This document shows, one piece after another, positions 1 through 10,689 of a DNA stretch of 64,000 nt. Each line of letters starts with the position of its first letter. Position 1 is the first letter of the stretch. Source of the stretch: Neoceratodus forsteri (taxonomy: Eukaryota; Chordata; Ceratodontiformes; Ceratodontidae); assembly GCA_016271365.2 (NCBI GenBank), contig CM028132.1, forward strand, positions 1,190,945,001-1,191,009,000, in the 5' to 3' direction. Made by a program: the position numbers and the translations under genes. The notes below the pieces were generated by a model. That model had not been told where the DNA came from. It did no database searches and was given only the letters and a program-made list of their open reading frames with translations.

Positions 1-1400
1 AATTGTCACAACTGAGAAATGAACAGGTTCACACATAACACTGTCATTTTCTTAGACTGTGATCCTGAATTTTCAAAATAGTAGGTTTTTCTTGCCCTAG
101 TATATGAGCATGCAGGTGTCATGTATGAAATGTGAGCTAAAACATTGTTTTGTGGAATGATCATGAAAACAGGTTTCGGAGGGGGAATTTGATAATGACA
201 CCTGCCATGTTAATTCCATGGGGTGAAAAACACGAGTATGTTGAAAATGTGGGTTAAAAAGTAAAAATATTGTAAAATTATGAGTAAATATTGAAAATGT
301 CAACATTTGTTCATAACTTTTTTTTGTTTTGACCTCAAATGTTCAACATAGTATTTTATTACACAACCTTATGAACAAGAAACATCTCATTTATGAAATC
401 CTGTCAAAACATAATTTTGTGAGCCGGCCCAGTGGCACAGAGGGCTGAGGTGCTGGACATCTCACCTTGCGGCATGCTGGCGACCTGGGTTCGGGAGCAA
501 GCCTGGGTCGTTGGAGGTCGGCACGGGGGGTAGGGTGGAGCTGGATGGAGCAGCCGCTAGGCAGCTCTCCTCTCCGGGGAGGTGGGATGGCATCCCTCGC
601 TCATGGCTACCCCCTGGTGGAGGCCAAGGGGCTGTGCAAGCAGGGTGCCAGCGATAGGCCAATGAAGTGGGCGGAGGAGGGTCGTTACCAGGGTTGTAAG
701 GTGCATGCATGCCTCCACATGCATGCGTCCTTCTCCTGGGGCCCTCGGGAAAAATGGGGAGAAAAACGGGAAAAAATGGCGGTAGGATGGCGACCGACTC
801 TCCACAGGCACCGCTTCCAGACCCGGCGTAATGTAAGCCCCAGTAATTCCAGGGGACGGAGCTGGGGGAGCTGGTCAGATGGGGACCGTACGGGGAGGAG
901 AATAAATAGAAATACTAAAAATAAATATATATACATATATAATTTTGTGATACAAGTGTGTAAAAGGGTTTTGGGCAGGATTTGAAAAATGACACGTGTT
1001 CATGACGAGGGGTACAAAAATGGATATGTTGAAAATATGTGGTAAAATAGCAAAGCTAGCAGCAAATATTGAAGAATTTCTACAGTTCTTAATCGCTATG
1101 TTGTTGTTTGAGATTTTAACCTCATATTTTCAACATAGTCTTATTATAACCCCACCTTATGATCAGGATAAGTGAAAGTTAAATCCCATCTGAAAAGTGA
1201 TTCCACAGAGCGTTGGTAAAAGCATGTTTTGGATGGGATTTGAAAAATTACACCTGCCTTGTTCAAGAAGTAGGGTAAAAAAAAGGCTATGCTGGAAAGT
1301 TGGGGACAAAATCTAGAAAAATATTAAAGTTATGGAAAAATGTTGAAGAATTTCAACGTTGATTCACAACCTAGGGACAGAAATAATGACTACGTGCCCC
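1..1400. repeat. Palindromic tandem array, family P1 (first locus)
   Basis: The stretch consists of alternating inverted copies of one AT-rich motif. One orientation reads roughly GGATTTGAAAAATNACACCTG, then TTCATGA, then ATGTTGAAAAT and TTATGAG; the other orientation is its reverse complement, with CAACATAG and CACCTTATGAACA. Dyad centres recur near a TGAAAATTTTCA-like point and near a GATTT/AAATC point, so the array is a chain of long imperfect palindromes of a few hundred bases each. It is split by a SINE at 423-938. Related units occur near 4,660-5,008 and 28,960-29,780. No coding potential is seen. It could be a foldback transposon family or a satellite; I cannot assign it to a named family. 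Confidence 0.6.
423..938 (+). mobile_element. tRNA-derived SINE with 12-bp target-site duplication
   Basis: The element starts GCCGGCCCAGTGGCACAGAG. It has a pol III A-box-like segment (GTGGCACAGAGGGC) and a B-box-like segment (GGTTCGGGAGC), and ends in an AT-rich AAATAAATA-like tail. The identical 12-mer ATAATTTTGTGA lies immediately before it (411-422) and at its end (939-950), the hallmark of LINE-mediated insertion. It is about 516 bp, long for a SINE, so the body may include extra modules. It landed inside a P1 palindrome whose sequence resumes directly after the second duplication. A related tRNA-like head occurs on the minus strand near 61.7 kb. A 172-codon open frame through it (467-985) is incidental. 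Confidence 0.8.
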
Positions 1401-1580
1401 CCCCGCCAAGCCACAAGTCACAATTTTGGGCCCAATTCACCCTCTTTGCTCCAGCCAGAGTCTTAGAAGCCTCCTCAGTGAACTGTGGGCATCACTTTTA
1501 CAGGCCAATAATTTCATGAAAAGTTACATCCTGCCATGACCCACATACTGTGCAGGCCGGGATAATATATTTGTATATTT

Positions 1581-1740
1581 ATTCATCCATCAGATGCAGA
1601 GTGCTGCAAACCAGTGTAGCAGGTACTTCTTACGTATCGCTCGAAGGCTTCTTCAGAGAATTCTGTGAAGAAGCCTTCCGGCAGTTTGTAAAAACTACCT
1701 CCTACACTGGTTTGCAGCACTCTGTATCTGATGGATGAAT
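1581..1740. mobile_element. 160-bp near-perfect hairpin (foldback/MITE-like)
   Basis: The left arm starts ATTCATCCATCAGAT and the right arm ends with its complement ATCTGATGGATGAAT. The dyad axis falls exactly between 1660 and 1661, inside AGAATTCT. Each arm is 80 nt; mismatches cluster in the part around 1631-1645. Such loop-free hairpins are typical of foldback or MITE-like elements, but no autonomous partner or clear target duplication is visible. A stretch at 1750-1880 after it shows nothing recognisable. Confidence 0.75.
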
Positions 1741-1889
1741 AAATGTGTTCATTTGCTATTGAATTGAATATTCACTGCGTCCTTACTGCTGGGGCGAATG
1801 CAGCACTTATGACATTCACACTGAATTGTTTAGCATGCAAAAGCACCACCATCCCACTGCAAACCTCTATTTTTGTTCATATTTTTATA

Positions 1890-2530
1890 TAATCCATAAC
1901 TTTCTTTGTTTTTTAATATTTTTTCATACTTTTTTTTTAAAAGCCTTTTTCAGTCCCACTCTGACAAACTCTATCAGTGTCAACTTTCAAATACCCCTGG
2001 AATGGGTGTTTGCAGTGGATGCCGGTGTGCAGCGTAAACACCCATTCTGGGGGGAGGGGGGATTTCAATGTTGACACCCATAATGTTCATTAGAGTAGGG
2101 CTAAAAAAGACCTAGACAGGAAAAAGTATGAAAAACTATTCAAAAAAAAAAAAAAGAACAAAAGACTTAAAGATCTCCTCCCCACTGAAATCAAAGATCA
2201 CACACTTTCCATTCATTTCAATGGGTATTTTTCTTAAAGTCATAAGCTTTTTAAATATTTTTACCTACTTTTTTCTCTCAAGGTATTTTTTAGCTTCATT
2301 CTGATTAACACTATGGGTGTCAAAGTTCAAATCTCTCCCAAAAATGGTGTTTGTGGTACACTTCAGCAGACTCCGCAAACACCGATTTCAGTAAGTATTT
2401 GAAAGTTGACACTCATAGGATTTTTTAGGGTAAGGCTAAAAAAAGCTCTTGACAGAAAAAAATATGTAAGAATATTAAAAAACCAAAAGTTATCAATTAA
2501 GGGAAAACACTGAAATGAATGAGGCGTATT
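1890..2530. repeat. Palindromic tandem repeat, family P2 (two units)
   Basis: Two tandem units each fold on themselves. Shared arm elements are GGGTGTCAA near an inner TTCAAAT, AATGGGTGTTTG or its complement CAAACACC near the loop, and outer AAAAAGCC/GGCTTTTT-like segments. The first unit is centred near 2,015 and the second near 2,360. The sequence differs from the P1 family but the architecture (AT-rich outer arms, G/C-rich inner stem) is similar. No coding potential; no named family recognised. Confidence 0.5.
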
Positions 2531-2559
2531 CATTTCAATGGGGTCAGCCATCACAGAAG

Positions 2560-4540
2560 CAATACTTTGAGGGACACTGAGGATTCAACATCAAGGGACA
2601 AGAGCAGCCACTATGAGGGATAGAGGTGGGTACTACTGGGTGGGAGGAGGTGAATAGTAGGGTGCACAGAGAAAGGTTTTTGTTTGTTTGTATGTTTATT
2701 TTAAGAGTTTGTGGAACAGGGATACTGAGATGGACTTTCCTTCAGGGGGTCAGTAATGTGTACTGGCAGCATGATTGGGCACCACGACTACCAGACTGGG
2801 GGTGATGATAATGAATGTGCAGAAATGGGGGGGGTGCGCCCCTGCACCCATATGCAAAATCTGCCCCTGAATGTTGCAGGGTTTTACGGATATCTTAACT
2901 TGAGGACTTGGCAAAAATTTTACTGTGACATAAAAAACAACAATTGGAAGGTAAGTTTGAGAGGAGCATATTGCAACTGTTTCAGTTATTTGCACTGTAT
3001 TTAACATCTCTAAGGCTGAAAGTTACGGGGGGTTTGGACATTCTAACAGCAATCTGAATGAAATATCTGAGCAATAGTGTTGGGGTAATTAGCATTGTTT
3101 GTAGCACTTTTTTTTGCATGGGGCATTTTGGAGGTGTCATGCTCTTTTAATTTACGGCTTACAGTGAGGGTTTGGGTTGTCAGCCAGCTGATCATGATGC
3201 TAGTCAACTGTTTGTTGGATGCATCATGCAGATGAAAGGATCGAGCCACTCTGTGGTAGGAGTGGCATGCTCCTTTCAGCTATACAAAGTTTTCACCCAG
3301 CAAGCAGAGAACAGTGTCACGATCAGCCTTGCTGATCATTGGGCTGTCACTTTCGAGCCCACTGCAGCCTGAGCTGCACTGGACCTGACAGTGACACATC
3401 TCTGAAACCCTGATATTGTAACCATATGTTTGCTGTGCATGTGCAGCAAACATAAAACATACAAACTCTAAGCCAGAGTTTTATAGTTTTGCATCCCAAA
3501 CAGCTCATAAATCTACATTGTGGGCACAAAACACAGGCAACTAGAGTACAACCATTCATTCTGAAAATTAATTCAATTGCCATTTGCTATAATCAGCACT
3601 TCTCACCACACTCTAGAATACTGTAAGAAACAAACTATCAGCACAGTGGTTGACATCCCTTTCCCAATTCATGACCGTGTTTTACAGTGGACCACATTTC
3701 TATTTAAATAATTAAAAAAGGAAAATGGCTTTATTGTAACATTCACATTTCATGTATACTCACACTTGGAAGTACCTAATCATTCCCCCCAGAAAACACT
3801 GAATGATTACTAATTATGGGCAGCAACAGCATTGCCCAACTGTTCTGCTTTAGAATATAAATATTTAAGGGACCAATGCAGATTTTCTACATAATCTGGT
3901 GAAGATGTACTATATGCACCCAGTCCTGAGGGCCTGCATGTCCTTTTTATTGCTGCATAGAAAGAACTATGCTGACTAATTGTGAACAGGAGGAGGAGGA
4001 GGAGAGAAAAGGGGGCCTAGGGACATGACCAGATACTGAATGTATCACAAATGTTTTCTCTGTGCTCCTCCCAGTGTAGTTGAAGCATATATAGTATGCA
4101 TGGATTAGTCTGCTTCCTTCTTCCCTCTCCCCAGCCAGCGATCATCCAGCAACACTCTGTTCTGCTCCCCTCCTCCAGTAACAGAACTGCTCAGTGGTAC
4201 TTCATCCACCTCTGCTACCCCAACAGCAGAGCCCTGCCCACCACCCACCACCTCAAGCTTCCAGGTGCCCAATTCCGGTGCTGATGTATATCACCCCCTA
4301 GCCTAACAGTTGGGGACACCAGACGGCCCACCCTCAGTGTCCTCCAATATCAAGCTGACACTGAGGTGTCCAATCCCCAGTGTCAGTAGGTACCTGCAAT
4401 AAAGAAAATTGTCTCTCAATGTCTTTTAAATTTTTTTGTTTTGTTTTTTAAATGTGAAATAAAGAAAATGGTCCCTCATTGTCTTGCACCACCATCTTGA
4501 CCCCTCCCACCCCACCTGATCTCCCACTTAATACACTCCA
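2560..4540. other. Unassigned sequence
   Basis: Nothing I can assign. It contains short dyads (for example TGTTTGCTGTGCATGTGCAGCAAACA near 3427-3452, given here only as a location marker for a simple palindrome), an AGG-repeat run near 3990-4005, and two local AATAAAG-containing repeats near 4398 and 4458. Open frames here are short and have no recognisable domains. Confidence 0.4.
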
Positions 4541-4546
4541 CCCCCA

Positions 4547-4656
4547 CCCTATACTTACCTAATGGGGGTCTAATACCATAATCCTTTCTGGACCAGAGAC
4601 ATGTCTTCCCTCTTCAAAGCTTGACCGGGAACTGAGGAAATCAGGTAAGTATGGTT
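4547..4656 (+). mobile_element. Short terminal-inverted-repeat element, copy 1
   Basis: It is bounded by CCTATACTTACCT on the left and AGGTAAGTATGG on the right, which are inverted copies of each other. The interior includes TTGACCGGGAACTGAGGAAAT and a CTCTTCAAAG segment. A second copy in the opposite orientation lies at 31,135-31,247. No target duplication was resolved. The termini resemble a 5' splice-donor consensus. Confidence 0.5.
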
Positions 4657-5008
4657 AATTGTATTTCAATGTATTTTGAACTTTTACTCATAACTTGGTA
4701 ATTTTTAAATATTTTTACCCCAGATTTCTAACATGGACTTTTTGGACTCCATTCCATTAACAAGGCAGGCAAATTTTTTTCAAATGCAGCCTGAAATGTG
4801 ATTTCGCAGTCACACCCTGAAATCACTTTTCAGGTAGGATTTGAAAATTTTCACCTACCAAGTTCATGAGATGGGGTACCAAAAAGGCCATATTGAGAAT
4901 TTGGGGGTTAAAATATCAAATAAACAACAGAGTTATGAAGGTAGATTGAAAATTTTGAACGTTCTCTCATAACTTTGGTACTTTTCAATATTTTGTCCCA
5001 AATAAAAG
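4657..5008. repeat. Palindromic repeat family P1 (second locus)
   Basis: This locus carries the P1 motif in both orientations: TTTCTAACATGGACTTTTTGG with ACAAGGCAGG and CAAATGCAGCCTGAA on the left, then the inverted TTCAGGTAGGATTTGAAAA, TTCATGAG and GGCCATATTGAGAAT on the right. The dyad axis lies around 4,805-4,820. A foldback element follows directly at 5,009. Confidence 0.6.
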
Positions 5009-5327
5009 TGAGAGAGTACAGAAGGTTTATAGTACATTCTTATGTGTACTGAGGATCATATCACAGAAGCTGTTAAGGACTGAGTTGGTAGGTAGAGGGG
5101 GCTATTTACATCCATCAGTAGGGTCCCCACTATTCTTATTATCTCTTTCTTAAAACAGGGTAACTCACCTCATGATATAACAAATTTGCCTTCTCTATAT
5201 CTTTCAGGCCCTATTGATGGATGTAAATAGTCCCTTCTATCTACCCACTCAGTTCTTAACAGCTTCTGTAATATGGTCTTCAGAACATATAAAAATGTAC
5301 TATTATTTAAATTTTCTGTACTCTCTC
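5009..5327. mobile_element. 319-bp foldback element
   Basis: The left arm begins with GAGAGAGTACAGAAG and the right arm ends with CTGTACTCTCTC. The arms (roughly 115 nt each) pair over TGTTAAGGACTGAGT / ACTCAGTTCTTAACA and ATTTACATCCATCA / TGATGGATGTAAAT. The spacer of about 75 nt lies around 5,140-5,210. It interrupts or abuts the P1 repeat. No coding capacity; class unknown. Confidence 0.6.
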
Positions 5328-5627
5328 AATTTTTTCAGTCCACAATCCACCTTTATAAGGTATTTTTGAAATAATCTATCATATAAAAAGATTAAATTAA
5401 TCAAATAAAATCGTGATTAGTGGACATGATATAGAGGAGCGAGCTTTTAAATATGGCTCCACTGTGTTTTTTCGTCTTTTGTTTTTACAAACTATTGCTT
5501 GTAGATAGCACTAAGCATATTATTCCACATGTTGATACATGGTTATTATGTGAATGTTGCACTTTTAAGTCAATTAGTAGCACTTTTTGCATAAGAGTAT
5601 GTGCCTCTAAATTCATGCACTTAACAT
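5328..5627. other. Unassigned AT-rich stretch
   Basis: AT-rich sequence with no recognisable element or open frame of note. Confidence 0.4.
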
Positions 5628-5628
5628 C

Positions 5629-6053
5629 GGTGTCAGTGGCTCAGTAGGTAGCACACTCGCCTCTGAGGCCGGGAGATCAGAGGGCTGTGGGTTCAGTTCC
5701 CACATCTGTCACTTGGGTTAATATCCCAGTACTGACGCTGTAGTGCAGCATGAGAGGGGTGCTGCACTTCTGAGGTTCTGTCTTTCGGATGAGACGTTAA
5801 ACCGAGGTCCCATCTGCCTGGATTGGTGGCAGTTCAGGTGGATGTTAAAGATCCCATGGCACTTATCGAAAAGAGTAGGGGAATTTCCCCGGTGTCGGCC
5901 AAATTTCCCTCATTCACTAAAAATACCACCAACAGCTTAATCTGGTTCAAAGTCAGTTGGCATTCATCTGTATCCCCCTCCCCCGGGTCGTGCCTGAAAA
6001 TAGGCAGGATTTGTCTAGTGCACTTACCCGGTCAACAAAAAAATAAAAAAAAA
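5629..6053 (+). mobile_element. tRNA-derived SINE with LINE-like 3' tail (HE1-like)
   Basis: The head carries an A box (TGGCTCAGTAGGTAGCA) and a B box (GGTTCAGTTCCC). The body contains TCTTTCGGATGAGACGTTAA, a conserved segment I recall from SINEs of sharks and basal bony vertebrates (from memory, not searched). The 3' end reads GTCGTGCCTGAAAATAGG, then CACTTACCCGGTCAACAAAA and an A-rich tail. That 3' end matches, in reverse complement, a LINE-type fragment at about 37,935-38,010, implying mobilisation by that LINE. Confidence 0.75.
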
Positions 6054-7811
6054 TGAGTATCATGTGACTACTTGCAATCAGATCTCTGGTGTGGTTTCCC
6101 TGGCACAGGAGGGCTGTTGTTGTTGTTATGTTTGGCAAATAAATGAAGCAAACTGTTTGAACTACAAATACTTGGACTCTTCATTTTCATGGACATAGAG
6201 GCCCTGGGTAAGTGCCGTGACTGTCTGTTTTTTCAGCTGTATTGATAGTTGTTTTCCAAACCCATGAAAGTACATTTTTGAGTGCCTTCCTGCTCAGCAG
6301 CTATCATGCACTTCAAAGTGCAGCACAGTGAGTGTGAGTGAGAGAGAGAGAGAGAGAGAGAGAACAGTGAACAGGCACAGAGGGAGAAAGTGACAAGGAG
6401 GGTAAGATTGAAACAAGCAGTAGGTGTCACATGCAGCTGTTTCTCTGGTCTGTCCATGTCTGTACTGTTGTTCTGTGGCCAGGCAACATGTTTCAAGAAG
6501 ACACCCATGTAAACCCCCACCTGCCTGCACTGCTTCGCTGACCGGTTGCAGTGACACGTTGATAGAGAGACTGGGATATAATGCTGCAGTACGGCACTGC
6601 CCTCTCTCTCTCTCTCTCTCTCTCACTCACTCTCTGTCTCTAACTGGCAGGAGCCCTGCAGGAGTAGTGACAGTGAAACAGAGGCAGACCACAAAGCAAG
6701 CCCTGCAGGGCCTCCCAGGAGATCCTCCTTGTCTGCACCCCCCCCCCTTACATTTATGCCAGATGCACAGAGCCCTGCATGAGTGTCAACAGTGAAAACA
6801 CACCAGCACCCCTGTGCAATGGGTCTGGAGGCATTCAGAAGATTTGCTTTCTGCAACCATTCCTGAACGGCACATTGTTTTTATGGATGCTGTTGTGTGA
6901 TGTTGACCGGCAGCATGGAGCTCTGCAATTCAGGACATAGTGCAACTGAAAGAGAGTGATAGCAGGACCAAGAGCTCTAATCAGTGTGCTCTGTCTGTGG
7001 CTGTCCATTGTCGAGGAGAGGCAGGTGGAGCACAGTCGCCCCCTTCCCCAACTGGCCGTGATACCTACATATAGCCAACCACTCTGAGATGCATTTGTGC
7101 ACTGTCATTACCCATAAAGTGCAGAGGGAGATGCATAGAGATGGAACCCCTGTCAGGCTGTGTCTCTGCAACAGAGAGAGAGAGAGACATCATGGAAGAG
7201 AGACAGTCAGCAGCGCATTCACCGACACAGACAGCATACTGTGCTGAAGAGAGCTGCAATGTCCTTATCCAAGAACAGGTTGGCTGTTTCAATCTCTGTG
7301 TTGCCGTACTGTTCCTGATCATGCAGAGAGAGCATGGACAACAGCAAGTGAATGCTGCGTCGGGCAGGCAATCAAACAGCTCTGTTGAGGTCAGCTGTTA
7401 TAGTGGGAGTGGTAGCTGGGGCTGTGGGTCCAAAGCAGACATTCTAGGGTTCTATAAGTGTGACACTCTTCAGTCATTGGGGGAAAGTTAGAGTATGAGA
7501 CAGAGGACTGAGGAGCAAGAGACAGGTCGTTGTAGTGGGCAGCAGCACAGCACATGTCTTTGTAGTGGCATTTACCTCTTGTGTTGGGGAGCATCAAATC
7601 CATGTGATATGCAGGGTACAAGGCATTCCTACACACAAAAAATATCCCAAATCACCTCAGTGGTGTATGTGTGACATTTCTATGTGCATCACAGCCATAT
7701 ACTGTTTTCCTTCTCAGGGACTATTTTGCAAGGCAGCAGGATACAGTCCCTTTTTTCCCCGGTTCACTGCTGAAAAAACTCTTTTTGTGTATGTTATGGT
7801 TGCTTTCTCAT
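6054..7811. other. GA/CT-rich region without recognised elements
   Basis: Contains (GA)n at about 6339-6362 and (CT)n at 6601-6624 plus many GAGAGA or CTCTCT clusters. Open frames of up to 123 codons run through the simple repeats and have no domain signal. Nothing else is supported. Confidence 0.45.
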
Positions 7812-7978
7812 AACCCATGTTTTAAGCACAACATGGCGTGGGTTTGTAGGCATTTAATGCATGCCTGGGGTGCTGTGAGGACACTCAGCCTAGTGCCTCA
7901 CAACGCACCCCAGGCATGCATTAAACACCTATAAACCCACACCCTGTCATGGGTTATTACTAACTTATAACATGGGTT
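7812..7978. mobile_element. Hairpin element H1 with conserved loop
   Basis: The termini are AACCCATGTTTTAAG and its inverted partner CTTATAACATGGGTT. Inside, GGCATTTAATGCATGCC pairs with GGCATGCATTAAACACC, and GTGGGTTTGTAGG pairs with CCTATAAACCCAC. The loop region (about 7877-7899) reads GAGGACACTCAGCCTAGTGC. H2 (9213-9386) and H3 (30,961-31,109) carry nearly the same loop but different stems. No coding capacity. Confidence 0.7.
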
Positions 7979-8149
7979 TGAAAAACCAGGAAATCCAATT
8001 GGTGAAAGAACATCTCCTGACGTTGGACTAAATCTATTTAATCCGCAGTTTGTGTGAAGCTCCCCGAAGCAAGATCCGTGTGCACAGTCAGGACTCGTTA
8101 GGTGCTGAAGAGTAGATATCTGAAAGGCAGCCATTAAAAGTTGGGTGAC

Positions 8150-9010
8150 AGCAATGTGCTGCGGGACTTCTGCTCAGGGAGAGAGAGAGGGCCATGAGTT
8201 AACTGTAGTGACCTCACTCTGTCTGTCTCTCAGTAGGTGTAAAAGCATGTGTCACTGACTTTTAAGTTGTAATGACACTGTAAGAGAGACAGACAGAGAC
8301 ACTGAATTTTCCCTGACGTAATATGTAGTGGCAAGTCCTTCACCCCGAGTGTCCCCCAACGTCTTTAGATGGCAGACACTGCAGTGGCACACAATGCTAC
8401 AATGTGGTGGCAGAGAGACTCATAGTGAGAGAGACATAATGAATTCCCCCAATCTTGTGTTGCTACAGTGTGAGAGACAGAGCAGGAGCAACCAGCACAA
8501 TGAGCAAGACAACGAGAGACAGAGTGCATTTTCCCTGGAGAGAGACAGTCAGACAGACAGAGCAGGAGCAATCAGCACACCAAGCGAGAAAGAGAGAGAG
8601 AGAGAGTGCATTTTCCCCAGAGAGAGAGAGACAGAGCTGGAGTGACCAGCACACCAAGTGAGACAAAGTGAGAGACAGAGTGCATTTTCCCCAGAGAGAG
8701 ACAGAGTGGGAGTGACCATCACACTGAGCAAGGCAGAGAGAGAGACAGTGCGGGAGCAAGTAACACATCAAGCGAGAGTCAGAGAGTAGATTTTGTACTA
8801 TGTACTGGCAGATTATTTTATGTAATAAACTTTGGCGCTTGTTTTTAACACTGAGTTTTTTCAATGATCTTGCACAGATACCAAGAAACACTGCTGTTCT
8901 GTGTGAGTGTGAGTGTGTGTGTGTGTGTAAGAGAGAGAGACAGACAGACAGCATCGTGCTGTGGAGGGGGAGAGAGAGAGAGAGAAGGACAGAGGGAGAG
9001 TGAGCACCAC
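8150..9010. repeat. GA-rich minisatellite and simple repeats
   Basis: About 8470-8790 is a tandem array of roughly four units of about 80-90 bp. Each unit has GAGAGACAGAG, then GAGCA or GAGTGACCA, CAGCACACCAAGC and GTGCATTTTCCCCAGAGAG. Flanking parts are GAGA-rich, with a GT run at about 8902-8928. Long open frames on both strands are by-products of the repeat. Confidence 0.7.
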
Positions 9011-9212
9011 ACTGAGATGCAGGAAATATTTTCTAATTATCTGTGCACCATAATGTGCAACGGTCACACAGCACTTTATTTCTGCTATATTTCTGTAGTA
9101 TTTGAGGCAGTTCCAAATCAGGACTACTTTACATCATGGAAGAACACCTACTAAATGTTATAGTTTTAAACATAAAAATTATAATTTCTGTGAATTATTT
9201 CAGACACAGTGT

Positions 9213-9386
9213 TAACCCATGTTATAAGCGCAATAACCTAATCCAAGGTATGGGGTGATTGGGATTTAATCCACACCCCAAGTGTTGTGAGGACACTCAG
9301 CCTGTGGCCTCATGTCTCACAACACACCCGGGGTGTGGATTAAATCCCAATCACCCCATATCCTGTCGTGGAAAATTGCTTATTAC
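9213..9386. mobile_element. Hairpin element H2 with conserved loop
   Basis: It begins AACCCATGTTATAAGC, as H1 does. The stem pairs TGGGGTGATTGGGATTTAAT with ATTAAATCCCAATCACCCCA. The loop (about 9288-9318) reads GTGAGGACACTCAGCCTGTG, then CCTCATG, close to H1 and H3. The stem differs from H1 but keeps internal complementarity around ATTTAAT. Confidence 0.7.
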
Positions 9387-9717
9387 CAGTCAGCTCAATG
9401 AATTTCAAATACTGTGTAGCAGTTATATTTTATTGCTATGCCAGAAAAACATCCTGTTTCCCTCAAGTTAAAGATAGGGTCACAACATAAAACATTTGCA
9501 GCAAGTTGCCTTAATGTACAGTCATTGCAAAGGCAGTGAACTATCTACTACACTTACAGCTGAGCCCTGAAGAATGCTATATTATCACAGCATTTAACAG
9601 TTAAAAGTGGAAACAGACCATCAAGTAATTCTTTCTCTTTTTTTATTATATTTACCCAGTTATAGCCCAGCAGAGACACAATATCTTGTCTACAGTGGAG
9701 TCCTGCTTTTACCCATT

Positions 9718-10323
9718 TGTTTTACAGCTCAGCGAACTGAAGTACTGGGAGGTTAAGTGACATGCTCAGGGTCACACAGTGAGCAACTGGCTCTGATGGG
9801 ATTTTACCTGAAACTTAGTATCTGGATCATCAGGAACTCATTATCTGACATCAGGGAGGCAAGAAATTTATCGCACTTCAAAAGATCTATGTTTGATCAC
9901 CTGTACACCCCCGCTCTTGTTTCTGATAACTCAAACACTATCTGTAGTCCCTTTTCCCTCCCTCAGCTCCTTCCTCCCACCTCTTCCCCCTGTTGCTTCT
10001 TCCCTCTGAAGCTCAACATTCACCGAACACAGAACTTAACATTCATTAGCTGAATGAGGCACATCACGTAGTTTTATTATTATTTGCATATGTAAGCATT
10101 TATTTACTCTGCAGTATTTAACCTGTAGAAGGTTAGAGTTTTACAAATGTAATTGTTTTTACCTGCTGATCTCATGTCTCCTGCAGGACCTGCTTGGAAA
10201 CTAGGTGGCATACAGGAATGAGGCTATCCTGGAAAGTGCAGGTTCTAAATAAATAAAAAATAAAATGTGAACTTCAATCTCCTGTCTCCCAAGCCTTGCT
10301 CTAGCTACTAGATCACACTGCTA
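9718..10323 (-). mobile_element. MIR-like SINE (minus strand), split by an L2 fragment
   Basis: 9718-9805 matches a MIR-type core in reverse (GAGGTTAAGTGACATGCTCA-like, then GGTCACACAGTGAGCAACTGG). 10,267-10,323 is the matching tRNA-like head in reverse (GATCTAGTAGCTAGAGCAAG when read on the minus strand). The two parts would be adjacent in an intact SINE, so the sequence between them is a later insertion. MIR is an ancient tRNA-derived SINE with a CORE domain mobilised by L2. Confidence 0.65.
9806..10266 (+). mobile_element. L2-type LINE 3' fragment inserted in the MIR-like SINE
   Basis: The first part encodes an L2-like ORF2 C-terminus (a SDIREARNLSHFKRSMFDHL segment). The 3' end carries an L2 tail form (CTGCAGGACCTGCTTGGAAA, then TAAATAAATAAAAAATAAA). 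It is heavily 5'-truncated. No clear target duplication is visible at the junctions. Confidence 0.6.
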
Positions 10324-10689
10324 ATGAATGTGGACTATGTTGGGGGGGGGGCTGTAGGGCTCAAGCCCCCCAAACTCTAATTGCTAGATTATGTAGCATA
10401 TAAATTATAATTAATAATTGTATACAAAATTATTGCTTATTACTAAAGGTTAGAGAGATAGGCTGAGAGCAGACTACATGCGCCACTTAATGTTAATTAA
10501 TCAGTGCTTCAAGCCTAAAGATATCCTGAGCTGCTTTGTCTAGAAAAAAATATTCCAGGACAGCTACTGTCTGGGTTAGGTAGTAATGTTTCCACAGTTG
10601 GGCTTTTTTCCCTAAATAGTTTGTATCAAACTGGTAGTATTTAGATTAATGTAACAGCCTAATGGTTTAAGTACAGTGTTGTGAAGTTG

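Noticed and set aside
467..985. 172-codon open frame on the plus strand
   Set aside because: It lies inside the SINE at 423-938 and crosses its tail and target duplication; no domain is visible.
1581..1740. microRNA precursor
   Set aside because: The hairpin is far longer than a typical precursor, lacks a loop and has transposon-like symmetry; no conservation evidence is available.
5629..5710. tRNA gene
   Set aside because: The A and B boxes belong to a SINE head; the acceptor stem does not pair and the sequence continues into a SINE body.
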